A stretch of DNA of 64,000 bases from Bacteroidota bacterium (GTDB taxonomy: Bacteria > Bacteroidota > Bacteroidia > Flavobacteriales > Weeksellaceae), in the NCBI GenBank assembly GCA_023387375.1, contig JAEWIE010000050.1, forward strand, positions 26,314 through 90,313, written 5' to 3'. Of this stretch, positions 26,131-35,054 are shown in pieces; the stretch's first letter is position 1; each line of letters starts with the position of its first letter. A model generated the notes under the pieces. That model had not been told where the DNA came from. It did not search any database and saw only the letters and a list, made by a program, of their open reading frames with translations. Both the position numbers and the translations under genes were made by a program.

Positions 26131-26946
26131 ATGTCGGTACATTCGGAAATTAAAAAAGTAACTACTGAGTCCTTGCGAAAAATGAAGTTCGACAAGGAGA
26201 AAATAACGATGCTTACCGCATACGATTATACAACGGCGAAGATGGTGGACGCTGGCGGTGTTGATTCTATCTTAGTGGGAGATTCAGCAGCCAATGTGAT
26301 GGCAGGTCATGAAACGACTTTGCCCATCACATTAGATCAAATGATTTACCACACACAATGTGTGGTACGAGGTGTAGATCGGGCCCTCATCATAGCGGAC
26401 CTTCCTTTTGGGAGCTACCAAAGCAATCCCGAGAAAGCCTTAGACTCTGCCGTTCGTATGATGAAAGAAGGTGGAGCCCACGCTGTAAAAATTGAAGGAG
26501 GTGTTGAAATTCAAAAATCAATTCGTAAGATTGTGAATGCGGGGATTCCGGTTATGGCCCATCTGGGATTAACACCTCAGTCTATTTACCAATTTGGAAC
26601 CTATAAAGTCAGAGCAAAAGAAGAAGAGGAAGCCGAAAAACTACTAAGTGATGCGAAGCTCGTTGAGGAACTAGGCTGTTTTGCCCTTGTTCTTGAGAAG
26701 ATTCCAGCAGAGCTAGCCAAGAGAGTAAGTGAGAGTATTTCAATTCCGACCATTGGAATTGGAGCTGGACCTGATTGCGATGGTCAAGTGCTTGTTTACC
26801 AAGATATGGTGGGTATGAACCAAGGATTTTCTCCTAAGTTTTTACGACGTTACCTCGATCTATTCGGCCAAATATCTGGAGCTGTTTCTCAATTTGTCAG
26901 CGATGTGAAAACGGCTGATTTCCCTAACGAAAAAGAAAGTTATTAA
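26131..26946 (+). CDS. panB: 3-methyl-2-oxobutanoate hydroxymethyltransferase
   Basis: PanB makes ketopantoate from 2-oxoisovalerate and 5,10-methylene-THF, the first step of pantothenate and CoA synthesis. The 271-residue TIM-barrel shows MLTAYDYTTAKMVDAGG, the metal-site region LVGDSAANVMAGHETTLPITLD, ADLPFGSYQ, VKIEGG and IPTIGIGAGPDCDGQVLVYQDM. The following gene starts inside its stop codon (TAATG), so translation is coupled. Other pan genes are not nearby. The 90-bp gap upstream (26041-26130) contains only weak dyads and no clear promoter. Confidence 0.96.
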   Translation: MSVHSEIKKVTTESLRKMKFDKEKITMLTAYDYTTAKMVDAGGVDSILVGDSAANVMAGHETTLPITLDQMIYHTQCVVRGVDRALIIADLPFGSYQSNPEKALDSAVRMMKEGGAHAVKIEGGVEIQKSIRKIVNAGIPVMAHLGLTPQSIYQFGTYKVRAKEEEEAEKLLSDAKLVEELGCFALVLEKIPAELAKRVSESISIPTIGIGAGPDCDGQVLVYQDMVGMNQGFSPKFLRRYLDLFGQISGAVSQFVSDVKTADFPNEKESY

Positions 26947-27281
26947 TGAACAATGTAAGTCAATTAAATAAGCTGCAAGCAATCGTATCGGTGGGTGCGC
27001 TTTTGTGTCTGCTGACAGGATGGTTTAATTTTTTCAGCCCTGAAGTCAATGAGTTTTTATATCAAAAACTCTTTTATGTGCTAATCGGTATAAGTTTTGT
27101 GCTTATGGCACCTATTTTAACCAATCCCAAATTTGTCGTTCCAATGTATATTGCAGCGGCCCTATGTGTGATTGGCATTTTTTTTCCAATCGAAAGTCGT
27201 TTTGCAGCTCTTAAAACCATTGGACTGTTTGCGGGTGTTTTAATTTCTTTATTTAATCGACCAAGAGTCCCAAATCGTTAA
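26946..27281 (+). CDS. Small four-helix membrane protein
   Basis: This 111-residue hydrophobic protein of unknown function has about three to four predicted membrane helices (residues about 10-25, 39-56, 63-80 and 88-104) and a short basic end (FNRPRVPNR). It overlaps the panB stop by one base and ends 1 nt before the RluA-type gene, so it is translated in a three-gene operon. No known family is recognised with confidence. Confidence 0.7.
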   Translation: MNNVSQLNKLQAIVSVGALLCLLTGWFNFFSPEVNEFLYQKLFYVLIGISFVLMAPILTNPKFVVPMYIAAALCVIGIFFPIESRFAALKTIGLFAGVLISLFNRPRVPNR

Positions 27282-27282
27282 G

Positions 27283-27987
27283 ATGCAAAAAAGCGCAACG
27301 CAAATAAGTCCCGAACAAATTGCGTATGAGGACAATCATTTGCTTGTTATTAATAAAAGGGTAGGTCAGCTAGTTCAGGGAGACAAGACAGGAGACGATT
27401 CGCTTCTTGAACTCATCAAGAATTTCATCAAAGAACGCGATCATAAGCCTGGGAATGTATTTTTAGGGTTGGTGCATCGAATCGATCGTCCCACTTCGGG
27501 ACTAGTGATTTATGCCAAGACTTCGAAGGCGCTATCAAGATTAACCCAAATGGTGAAGAACCGAGAGATTCGCAAAACGTATTGGGCAGTGGTGACCAAA
27601 GCTCAAATTGCAGACTCTGGTGAACTCATTCATTATCTTAAAAAAAACGAGAAGAACAACAAAGCGATTGTTTTCCCAAGAGAAACCCCTGGGGCTAAAC
27701 AGGCAATTCTTTTCTATCGTGTGCTTCAGCATCTTTCTAATTATATGCTACTGGAAGTGGATCTAAAAACAGGACGCCACCACCAAATTCGTGCGCAACT
27801 GTCAAGAATTGGGGTGCCAATAAAAGGGGATTTAAAGTATGGATCACCCAGATCGAATCCCGATGGCGGAATTCATTTGCATGCTCGTCAACTGGAATTC
27901 ATTCATCCTGTGACGAAAGAAGAAATTACAATTACGGGTGAGGTGCCCAAAGGCGATCCCCTCTGGCAAGCCTGCATTGAGAAGTGA
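27283..27987 (+). CDS. RluA-family pseudouridine synthase
   Basis: This 234-residue enzyme converts specific uridines in rRNA or tRNA to pseudouridine. The core motif GLVHRIDRPTSGLVIYAKT contains the catalytic Asp, and the later HHQIRAQLSRIGVPIKGDLKYG is the usual second block (H-QIR-L..G.PI.GD..YG). It lacks an S4 domain, as in the short RluA/RluC-like group found next to panB in flavobacteria. The exact target site cannot be told from sequence. A bidirectional terminator follows. Confidence 0.9.
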   Translation: MQKSATQISPEQIAYEDNHLLVINKRVGQLVQGDKTGDDSLLELIKNFIKERDHKPGNVFLGLVHRIDRPTSGLVIYAKTSKALSRLTQMVKNREIRKTYWAVVTKAQIADSGELIHYLKKNEKNNKAIVFPRETPGAKQAILFYRVLQHLSNYMLLEVDLKTGRHHQIRAQLSRIGVPIKGDLKYGSPRSNPDGGIHLHARQLEFIHPVTKEEITITGEVPKGDPLWQACIEK

Positions 27988-28020
27988 AATAAGCTTCTTT
28001 ATCGAAAAAAAAAGATATAA

Positions 28021-28053
28021 AAAATGCCACTAGGAATTTCCTAATGGCATTTT
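28021..28053. terminator. Bidirectional terminator rluA-like / acn
   Basis: AAAATGCCA (28021-28029) pairs with TGGCATTTT (28045-28053), and TAGGA (28031-28035) with TCCTA (28039-28043), with one mismatch between them and a 3-nt loop. A and T runs flank both sides of the two convergent genes. Confidence 0.9.
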
Positions 28054-28073
28054 ATATTTAGAAGCTTTAGGTG

Positions 28074-30347
28074 TTATCCTTTTTTAGCTTCCTCTGCGAT
28101 CAAGTTTAGAGCAGATCCTGCTTTAAACCATCCGATTTGCTGTTCGTTATAAGTATGGTTTGCAATCACAATATCCTTTGTTCCGTCTTCATGCACGAAT
28201 TCAAGAGTGAGTGGTTTGCCCGCTGCGAAGTCTTGTAAGTCTACAAAGTTCACAGTGTCATTTTGTTGGATTTTATCATAATCTTCCTTGTTATTGAAAG
28301 TGATTCCAAGCATTCCTTGTTTTTTAAGATTCGTTTCATGGATACGAGCGAATGATTTTACAAGTACAGCTCTTACTCCAAGGTGGCGAGGCTCCATGGC
28401 TGCGTGCTCACGGGAAGATCCTTCCCCGTAGTTTTCGTCTCCCACCACAATGGTAGGTACGCCCGCTGCTTTGTACGCTCTTGCTACATTAGGTACTTCA
28501 TCAAAAGATCCATCCAGTTGGTTGATCACTTTGTTGGTTTCCATATTGTAGGCATTGACAGCACCAATCAACATGTTGTTTGAAATGTTATCTAGGTGAC
28601 CTCTATATTTAAGCCATGGTCCAGCCATAGAGATATGGTCTGTGGTACATTTACCATACGCTTTGATTAGTACTTTCGCTCCTTCAATGTTTCTTCCATC
28701 CCATGGTGTGAATGGCACAAGAAGTTGTAGTCTGTCTGAATCTGGTTTTACTTTCACCTCCACAGTAGATCCATCGTGAGACGGAGCCTGGTATCCATTG
28801 TCTCCTACATCGAAACCTTTGGAAGGAAGCTCAAACCCTTTAGGTTCATCTAACTTCACTTGCTCACCTTGTTCATTAGTTAAAGTGTCACTAAGAGGGT
28901 TGAAATCGAGACGTCCTGAAATTGCGATTGCAGCTACCATTTCTGGAGAAGCAACAAAGGCATGGGTATTCGGGTTACCGTCTGCTCTCTTGGCGAAGTT
29001 ACGGTTGAAAGAGTGAATAATAGAGTTCTTTTCTCCTTTTTCAGCGCCTTCACGATCCCACTGTCCAATACATGGACCACAGGCGTTTGTGAAAATTCTT
29101 GCGTTTTCGAATTTGCGGAAGCTGTCTAGGAATCCATCACGCTCTGCTGTGAATTTCACCTGCTCAGAACCCGGGTTCACTCCTAAAATTGCTTTCGGTT
29201 TAACCCCTTTCGCTACTGCATCTTCTACGATCGAAGCTGCGCGTGATAAATCCTCATACGAAGAGTTCGTACAAGATCCGATAAGTGCCCATTCTACGTC
29301 TAATGGCCAGCCGTTTGCTTCTGCTTTCTCTTTGAATTCAGAGACAGGCGTCGCTAAATCTGGTGTGAACGGTCCATTTAAGTGAGGGGTTAATTCAGAA
29401 AGGTTGATTTCGATTACTTGATCGAAATACTGTTCTGGATTTGCGTAAACTTCAGGGTCGGCTGTTAAATGCTCCTTGATTTGGTCCGCGGCATCGACAA
29501 CGTCTTGTCTTCCTGTAGCACTTAGGTAACGACGCATAGAATCGTCATATCCAAAGGTAGAGGTAGTAGCTCCAATCTCAGCACCCATATTACAAATGGT
29601 TCCTTTACCCGTCGCAGACATGCTTTGAGCTCCTTCACCGAAGTACTCAACGATGCAGCCTGTTCCTCCTTTCACAGTAAGAATACCAGCCACTTTAAGG
29701 ATTACGTCTTTTGCAGCTGTCCAACCGCTTAATTTACCGGTTAGTTTTACGCCAATTAATTTAGGCATTTTTAATTCCCATGGCATTCCTGCCATTACGT
29801 CGACGGCGTCTGCGCCTCCTACACCAATAGCCACCATTCCAAGACCTCCAGCATTCACTGTATGGGAGTCTGTTCCAATCATCATTCCTCCTGGGAAAGC
29901 ATAGTTTTCTAATACAACTTGGTGAATAATACCTGCGCCTGGTTTCCAGAATCCGATTCCGTATTTATCACATACAGAACTCAAGAAATTAAATACTTCT
30001 GAGTTTTTATTGATGGATTCTTGTAAATCTTTTTCTGCTCCTACTTTTGCTTGAATAAGGTGATCAGCATGGGCGGTAGAAGGCACAGCCACTTTGCTTT
30101 TTCCTGCTTGCATAAATTGAAGTAATGCCATTTGCGCGGTCGCATCCTGCATCGCCACACGGTCCGGAGCAAAATCTACATAAGAATTTCCTCTTTCGTA
30201 TGCCGTGCTAGTATCGCCTTCCCAAAGGTGGGAGTATAGAATTTTTTCAGATAAAGTAAGCGGTTTTCCTACTGCTTTTCTTGCAGCCTCAATACGTTCA
30301 GGGTAACGCGCGTACACCTTTTTGATCATTTCAATGTCAAAAGTCAT
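28074..30347 (-). CDS. acnA: Aconitate hydratase, mitochondrial-type
   Basis: Aconitase interconverts citrate and isocitrate in the TCA cycle. At 757 residues it belongs to the shorter mitochondrial-type aconitase group rather than the ~890-residue AcnA/IRP group. Fe-S ligands are visible in ALIGSCTNSSYEDLSRAA and TNACGPCIGQWDREG. The N-terminal GTDSHTVNAGGLGMVAIGVGGADAV and the C-terminal swivel-domain YGEGSSREHAAMEPRHLG with its active-site Arg/Ser are intact. A full Bacteroidota promoter lies upstream. The symbol acnA is used loosely, since naming differs between species. Confidence 0.95.
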   Translation of the reverse strand: MTFDIEMIKKVYARYPERIEAARKAVGKPLTLSEKILYSHLWEGDTSTAYERGNSYVDFAPDRVAMQDATAQMALLQFMQAGKSKVAVPSTAHADHLIQAKVGAEKDLQESINKNSEVFNFLSSVCDKYGIGFWKPGAGIIHQVVLENYAFPGGMMIGTDSHTVNAGGLGMVAIGVGGADAVDVMAGMPWELKMPKLIGVKLTGKLSGWTAAKDVILKVAGILTVKGGTGCIVEYFGEGAQSMSATGKGTICNMGAEIGATTSTFGYDDSMRRYLSATGRQDVVDAADQIKEHLTADPEVYANPEQYFDQVIEINLSELTPHLNGPFTPDLATPVSEFKEKAEANGWPLDVEWALIGSCTNSSYEDLSRAASIVEDAVAKGVKPKAILGVNPGSEQVKFTAERDGFLDSFRKFENARIFTNACGPCIGQWDREGAEKGEKNSIIHSFNRNFAKRADGNPNTHAFVASPEMVAAIAISGRLDFNPLSDTLTNEQGEQVKLDEPKGFELPSKGFDVGDNGYQAPSHDGSTVEVKVKPDSDRLQLLVPFTPWDGRNIEGAKVLIKAYGKCTTDHISMAGPWLKYRGHLDNISNNMLIGAVNAYNMETNKVINQLDGSFDEVPNVARAYKAAGVPTIVVGDENYGEGSSREHAAMEPRHLGVRAVLVKSFARIHETNLKKQGMLGITFNNKEDYDKIQQNDTVNFVDLQDFAAGKPLTLEFVHEDGTKDIVIANHTYNEQQIGWFKAGSALNLIAEEAKKG

Positions 30348-30388
30348 ATTGCAAAATGTTTTTGATTTTAAAAATAATAGTTAAAGCC

Positions 30389-30422
30389 CAAATTTACGAA
30401 AAATTTAAGCGTTTGTTTCAAA
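30389..30422 (-). promoter_or_regulatory. Promoter of the aconitase gene
   Basis: On the minus strand TTTG (30419-30422), a 22-nt spacer, and TAAATTTG (30389-30396) form a good Bacteroidota promoter about 40 nt before the ATG. Confidence 0.65.
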
Positions 30423-30488
30423 ATACAATTTAAATTCGTTATAAATTGTATGTCAAAAATCTATTTTTCAAATTCTTCATAGATGTAT

Positions 30489-30496
30489 TAACTTTG
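30489..30496 (+). promoter_or_regulatory. Promoter box for the WG-repeat-like gene
   Basis: TAACTTTG fits TAnnTTTG. Its expected transcription start at about 30501 rules out the GTG at 30501 as start codon and supports the ATG at 30522. Confidence 0.5.
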
Positions 30497-30521
30497 GCAA
30501 GTGTTTAGTGTAGTTAATTTT

Positions 30522-31256
30522 ATGAAGTTATTTTTAAGAGGTTTAGCCTCCATTCTGTTTGTAATATCTCTAGGATTAAGCGGGCAAACAACCCAATCCG
30601 GAGCCTCACAGGATTCTCAAAATTCAATAGACAAAAAAATAAATGATTCCATTCCCGATTTAATTCCTAGAAAGTTAGAGCAGAACTATGGATTTGTGAA
30701 TCAAAAGGGTGAAATGAAAATTCCAGCCCAATACAAAAATGTGGGATTTTTCACTGAGGATTGTAAACTTTTAAATTCACCTAACGAGAAGCTTAGAGAA
30801 TACGGATCTGAAAAGTATGCTTCGGTTCGAACGCTGCAGAATGTAGATTACCGCATTGACAAGAAAGGAAAGAAGGTCTACCGTTTTAAGGAGGAGGATC
30901 TTGGAAAATGTCCCTTTGAATATAAGGCTCAATTGTACCATTCGTATGTGAGAGGTGGGTTTTATGGAGTAATTGACCGGAGTAAATTTGAAAATGAGAT
31001 GGACTACCGACAGTATGTAATCTACCCTCAGTTTCAATACCTCCATATTATGGAAGGGGATGATTTGAAGAATCCCATGATTATTGCAACCTACGACAAT
31101 AGATTTGGTGTGATTGACATCAAGGGAAATATAATTATTCCATTTCGATATGCAGACATCAAACGAAATTTCAGTTGGAAGATCGCTCGATTGTTTGAGG
31201 TGAGTTATGACGGGAAAGAATATTTTTTTGTAGATCGCTATAACAACCGCTATTAG
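30522..31256 (+). CDS. Exported WG-repeat-like protein
   Basis: This 244-residue protein has a signal peptide (MKLFLRGLASILFVISLGLSGQ). The body carries WG/KWG-like repeat units, recognised by the pattern 'YGFVNQKGEMKIPAQYKNVGFF' and later 'FGVIDIKGNIIIPFRYADI', with a less regular one near GVIDRSKFENEMDYRQYVIYPQF. Such repeats form beta-propeller-like or elongated surfaces; function is not known. The gene ends 2 nt before a uracil-DNA glycosylase-family gene, yet the two have no obvious shared role. Confidence 0.7.
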   Translation: MKLFLRGLASILFVISLGLSGQTTQSGASQDSQNSIDKKINDSIPDLIPRKLEQNYGFVNQKGEMKIPAQYKNVGFFTEDCKLLNSPNEKLREYGSEKYASVRTLQNVDYRIDKKGKKVYRFKEEDLGKCPFEYKAQLYHSYVRGGFYGVIDRSKFENEMDYRQYVIYPQFQYLHIMEGDDLKNPMIIATYDNRFGVIDIKGNIIIPFRYADIKRNFSWKIARLFEVSYDGKEYFFVDRYNNRY

Positions 31257-31258
31257 AG

Positions 31259-31918
31259 ATGGTAACCCAAAGCACACATCTTTTTATTGAGAAATACCCT
31301 TTAAATCCAAAGCATAAGCGCCTTGTGCTAGGGACCATTCATCCTTTGCGAGAAGAGCGCTTTTTGACGCCTTTTTTTTATGGGAATCGCAATAGCATCT
31401 GGGGAATTTTGCGAGATGCATTTCCCGCTTATTTTAAGGCAAAAAGCCAAGAAGAAATTACGCTTGAGGAAATTTTGGAATTTCTTGAGAGGGGTGAAAT
31501 CTCCATGAGTGATACGGTTTTAAGTTGTGATCGGACAGGGGATTCGGCCCAGGACAGTGCACTTACGAACATCGAACTTAACATAGGACTCGTAGCGCAG
31601 ATAAAAAATTCGACTATCAATCAGATTTTTTTTACCAGCAGTTTTGGTAAAAACAGTGCGTTTCGGCTCTTTTACGAAGGAATCTTAAAAAAGAAGATCT
31701 CAGCCGACATGAAAACTAAACGCGATTTTGTAGATGAACAGACCTTTGGTCGTCCGGTTCGCTATACTCTTTTGTTATCGCCATCGGGAAGTGCGATGCG
31801 CTCGATTGTGAGAAGTAAGGAATATAGAGAGGTGCAAGAGTCGTACAAGAATCAAAAATCTCCTGTAAAGCAGTTTCGAATTGATTGCTATCGCAAAGCA
31901 TTTTCCTTTATAAAGTAG
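31259..31918 (+). CDS. Uracil-DNA glycosylase superfamily protein
   Basis: This 219-residue protein looks like the MUG/TDG-like branch of the uracil-DNA glycosylase fold found in Bacteroidota. The N-terminal motif LVLGTIHPLREERFLTPFFYGNRNSIWGILRDAF resembles the family's G(T/N)-P....FYY..(R/P)NxFW segment. Tyr/Asn positions are conserved, but a catalytic Asp is not evident, so activity and substrate are uncertain. If active, it would remove damaged or mismatched pyrimidines from DNA. The GC content and codon use match the neighbours. Confidence 0.6.
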   Translation: MVTQSTHLFIEKYPLNPKHKRLVLGTIHPLREERFLTPFFYGNRNSIWGILRDAFPAYFKAKSQEEITLEEILEFLERGEISMSDTVLSCDRTGDSAQDSALTNIELNIGLVAQIKNSTINQIFFTSSFGKNSAFRLFYEGILKKKISADMKTKRDFVDEQTFGRPVRYTLLLSPSGSAMRSIVRSKEYREVQESYKNQKSPVKQFRIDCYRKAFSFIK

Positions 31919-31981
31919 GGAGTTAGTTTAAAATTGGAATGAACCTTTTTGAGGGTTTCTATTGCAAAGTATTTTTTTTCA

Positions 31982-32012
31982 TTGGTTTGCTTGGTCAAAA
32001 GGGCTATATTTG
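31982..32012 (+). promoter_or_regulatory. Promoter of the TPP-riboswitch transcript
   Basis: TTG (31982-31984), a 20-nt spacer, and TATATTTG (32005-32012), a perfect -7 box. Transcription would start around 32017, directly at the riboswitch. Confidence 0.75.
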
Positions 32013-32017
32013 CGCCA

Positions 32018-32097
32018 GAAGTAAAGGGGTGCTACGTAGAGTGGCTGAGATTATACCCGATGAACCTAGAACAGATAATGCTGTTTAGGGAACTGCT
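32018..32097 (+). ncRNA. TPP riboswitch (THI element)
   Basis: The aptamer contains the conserved THI-box blocks in order: GGGGTGC (32026-32032), CTGAGA (32045-32050), ACCC (32055-32058), GAACCT (32062-32067), GATAATGC (32074-32081) and AGGGAA (32087-32092). It lies in the leader of the TonB receptor gene. Downstream, ACCCCTTT (32135-32142) is complementary to AAAGGGGT (32023-32030) at the aptamer's 5' side, so an alternative fold that excludes the aptamer is possible. When thiamine pyrophosphate is plentiful, expression of the receptor should fall. Confidence 0.93.
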
Positions 32098-32173
32098 AAA
32101 ATAAAGTTTTGCAGTATTCACGTATAACTTTTCGACCCCTTTTATTCCTATAAATTTTAAACAATTTAAAAGA

Positions 32174-34282
32174 ATGAAAGGATTATTTTTTTTAGGGCTA
32201 ATGATGGGCCCGATTGCCTTTGGGCAAGAAGTCAAGGAGGATTCGATTTCAGAATCTCTTATTCAAAGTATTCATTTTACAAAGAGACTTCCCGTCTCGA
32301 AAGAAATTCTCAATGTCGAGAAAGACTTAAGTCAAAAAAACTTAGGCCAAGATTTGCCAATTCTACTCAAGAACCAAACCTCGGTGGTATCCAGTTCTGA
32401 TGCGGGCAATGGCGTGGGGTACACAGGGCTAAGGATTCGAGGGGTGAGTGGAACTTCAATTAACGTAATGATGAATGGCGTACCTTATAACGATTCGGAA
32501 TCGCAAGGTACTTTCTTTGTAAACGTACCCGATTTGACCAGTTCTGCCTCAGCGATTGTCATACAAAGGGGCGTTGGAACCTCCACCAACGGAGTTTCTG
32601 CTTTTGGTGCCAGTGTGAATGTGATTTCAAAAGATCCTGCAGAAGAGTTCTATGTGAAATCAGATAATAGTTATGGATCCTTCAATACCTATAAATATTC
32701 GGCGGAAATAGGTTCGGGACTTTTTTGGAAGGATCAACTCTCTATAATGGGACGTTATACGAAGATTCATTCCGACGGGTATATTGATCGAGCCTTTTCC
32801 GATTTAGATTCCTACAATCTTTCTGCTCGTTTTCATCGAGGTTCTACTTCGCTTCGTTTGCTGGCTTTCGGAGGAGCAGAACAGACCTATCAAGCTTGGA
32901 ATGGTATCGATAAGGAGTCTTGGAAGACCCGACCGAAGTTCAATTCCTCAGGCGCAATTTATAACGAGGATTGGAGTGAAATTGTAGGTTTTTATGACAA
33001 TGAAACAGACAATTACCGCCAAAATCATTACCAGTTTTTATGGGATGAGAAATTTAATGATTCCTGGAGTTTACAAACGACATTGCACTATACGAAAGGA
33101 AAAGGATACTATGAAAATTACAAACAAGGAAAAAGCTATGAAACCTATGGCCTAAGCCCAGTTAATGGCAATGCTTATTCTGATTTCATCCGCAAAAAGT
33201 GGCTTGACAATGATTTTTATGGGGTGGCTTCCAACTTGTATGGGGACCTGTCTGGCGTTGATTTGCATTTTGGGCTTGTCGCCAATCAATATTTTGGACG
33301 CCATTTCGGAGAAGCGAAAGATTATTTGGTTGAGAATTCCGTGTTTAACGAATACTACAGGAATCGATCTGTAAAAAATGAAATCTCAGGTTTTGGGAAA
33401 GCCATTGCAAAAGTAGGCCGATGGGAGATTTTTGGAGACCTGCAAATGCGCTCTATTGTATACGATACAAAAATCTTGCAACCGGGAGATGAGGAAGGGG
33501 CAGACCTTCGAAAAAACTGGAATTTCTTTAACCCCAAAGTAGGACTTAATTACCCGATCCCAAGTGGAAAACTTTATCTGTCCTATGCAAAAGCAAGCCG
33601 TGAACCGAGCAGGGACGACTTGTTTGCTAACCCTGAAGTCAAAGAAGAGACTTTGCATGATTTTGAATTGGGATGGGAATACTCCCTTGGTTCTTCTCTT
33701 TTGGTTTCTGCAAACCTCTATTATATGCACTATGTGAACCAGCTAGTTTTAAGCGGACAAATCAATTCTATTGGAGAGTTTATTCGCACGAATTCTGGAA
33801 AATCGTATCGTACTGGGCTCGAACTTACAGCTCTTGCCAAACTTTCGAGAAAATGGGAAATCAACTCCAATTTAACCCTTAGCCGCAATCGAAATATCGA
33901 TTTCAAGCTAGAGGATGAGAATGAAGTGGTAAATCTGGGCAATACGCCGATTTCTTTTTCGCCTGAGTTTTTAGCCAATCTCTCGGTTCGCTTTCAGCCC
34001 AATGAAAATCTTTCCTTTGGTTTGCAAAATCAATTTGTGGGACGTCAGTACCTAGACAATACGCAACGAGAATCACTTCAAACTGCTTCTTATTTTCTAA
34101 GTGATTTAAGTGCTCGCTACCGACTAGAGCTTACCCGAAACGAAATAGAATTTAAGTTACTTGTGAATAATATTTTCAATCAGAAATATGTAAACAATGG
34201 ATATGTATATGATTCTGAGCCCTATTATTTTTCTCAAGCAGGAACGAATTTCTTATTTGGATTAAGTTATACGTTTCACTAA
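32174..34282 (+). CDS. TonB-dependent outer-membrane receptor, likely for thiamine
   Basis: This 702-residue TonB-dependent receptor has a signal peptide (MKGLFFLGLMMGPIAFGQ), a plug domain (about 50-165: QDLPILLKNQTSVVSSSDAG...LRIRGVSGTSINVMMNGVPYND, then GVGTSTNGVSAFGASVNV) and a 22-strand-like barrel ending in an aromatic residue and histidine (GLSYTFH). The TPP riboswitch in its leader points to uptake of thiamine or a precursor across the outer membrane. No inner-membrane thiamine transporter (pnuT-type) or thi gene lies next to it, which differs from the usual Bacteroidota arrangement. Confidence 0.9.
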   Translation: MKGLFFLGLMMGPIAFGQEVKEDSISESLIQSIHFTKRLPVSKEILNVEKDLSQKNLGQDLPILLKNQTSVVSSSDAGNGVGYTGLRIRGVSGTSINVMMNGVPYNDSESQGTFFVNVPDLTSSASAIVIQRGVGTSTNGVSAFGASVNVISKDPAEEFYVKSDNSYGSFNTYKYSAEIGSGLFWKDQLSIMGRYTKIHSDGYIDRAFSDLDSYNLSARFHRGSTSLRLLAFGGAEQTYQAWNGIDKESWKTRPKFNSSGAIYNEDWSEIVGFYDNETDNYRQNHYQFLWDEKFNDSWSLQTTLHYTKGKGYYENYKQGKSYETYGLSPVNGNAYSDFIRKKWLDNDFYGVASNLYGDLSGVDLHFGLVANQYFGRHFGEAKDYLVENSVFNEYYRNRSVKNEISGFGKAIAKVGRWEIFGDLQMRSIVYDTKILQPGDEEGADLRKNWNFFNPKVGLNYPIPSGKLYLSYAKASREPSRDDLFANPEVKEETLHDFELGWEYSLGSSLLVSANLYYMHYVNQLVLSGQINSIGEFIRTNSGKSYRTGLELTALAKLSRKWEINSNLTLSRNRNIDFKLEDENEVVNLGNTPISFSPEFLANLSVRFQPNENLSFGLQNQFVGRQYLDNTQRESLQTASYFLSDLSARYRLELTRNEIEFKLLVNNIFNQKYVNNGYVYDSEPYYFSQAGTNFLFGLSYTFH

Positions 34283-34339
34283 GAGCTACGCTTTCTTTTC
34301 AAGCTTTATTTAGGCTAGGCATAAGTCCGTTAAAAGTAG

Positions 34340-34347
34340 TAAATTTG
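34340..34347 (+). promoter_or_regulatory. Promoter box for HU-like gene
   Basis: TAAATTTG, a perfect -7 box, ends 8 nt before the ATG at 34356. Confidence 0.5.
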
Positions 34348-34355
34348 CTGGCAAT

Positions 34356-35045
34356 ATGAATCTTGAAACTCAAATTTTAAAGAAACTGAAAGCGGATCAT
34401 TCCGTCGCGATCGCAGAATTCGGAACCTTTTATTTAAAAAACTCCGAAGCCAAAATTCTGGAAAAAACGACGCGAATCCTTCCGCCTGCAAAAGAAATTG
34501 CAATCGAATTTGATTACCAGCAGCTGGACAAAGGGTTTGCAAAAGAACTTGCAGACGAAACCAAAAGTTCGATTTCTGAGGTGCAAAAAGAAATTTCCTC
34601 CTATTCGCAGTATTGGAAAAATCAATTGAGCGAAGCGAAAGAATTAAGACTTGAGGGACTCGGAACTTTTTATTCAGACGCAGGCGAGGTGCTTTTTAAA
34701 GGAGCGCGTCTTGAGATAAGTAGTCCGGACAATTATGGTTTAGAAGAAATTGATTTAAAGAAACTCAAGGAAAAGAAAGTTTCCGCGCGAGATCATTCGA
34801 GAGAGTATAAAACTCAAAAGTCGTTTGGATGGCTACTTTTACTGCTAATTCCGGCAGCAGGCCTAGTAGCACTTGCCCTTACAAATAAAGATTTTTTGTT
34901 TGGGAAAAGCTCTGTTCTTGTAACGCCGCCAAAAGTTTCCAAAGCGTCTGCTAAAAAAGACACGATCCAAACGAAAGGACCTGAAGACACCAAACCAAAG
35001 CAACAGAGCGCTCTGTCTACGCATAAGTCCGGAATTAATCCTTAA
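34356..35045 (+). CDS. HU-like (CCDC81-type) membrane protein
   Basis: This 229-residue protein has two N-terminal HU-like domains of the CCDC81 type found in Bacteroidota (about 1-65 and 66-130, each with the ...GLGTFY/EFGTFYLKN... beta-arm signature), followed by a membrane helix (about 155-175, FGWLLLLLIPAAGLVALAL) and a Lys/Pro-rich periplasmic tail. Family members often end in a SPOR domain, which is missing here, so this looks like a short form. A link between nucleoid or cell-division structures and the membrane is an inference. Confidence 0.7.
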   Translation: MNLETQILKKLKADHSVAIAEFGTFYLKNSEAKILEKTTRILPPAKEIAIEFDYQQLDKGFAKELADETKSSISEVQKEISSYSQYWKNQLSEAKELRLEGLGTFYSDAGEVLFKGARLEISSPDNYGLEEIDLKKLKEKKVSARDHSREYKTQKSFGWLLLLLIPAAGLVALALTNKDFLFGKSSVLVTPPKVSKASAKKDTIQTKGPEDTKPKQQSALSTHKSGINP

Positions 35046-35054
35046 TATTATTAC

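Noticed and set aside
30777..31277. A 166-residue minus-strand ORF opposite the WG-repeat-like gene.
   Set aside because: It is antisense to a protein with signal peptide and repeat motifs on the plus strand and shows no motif of its own.
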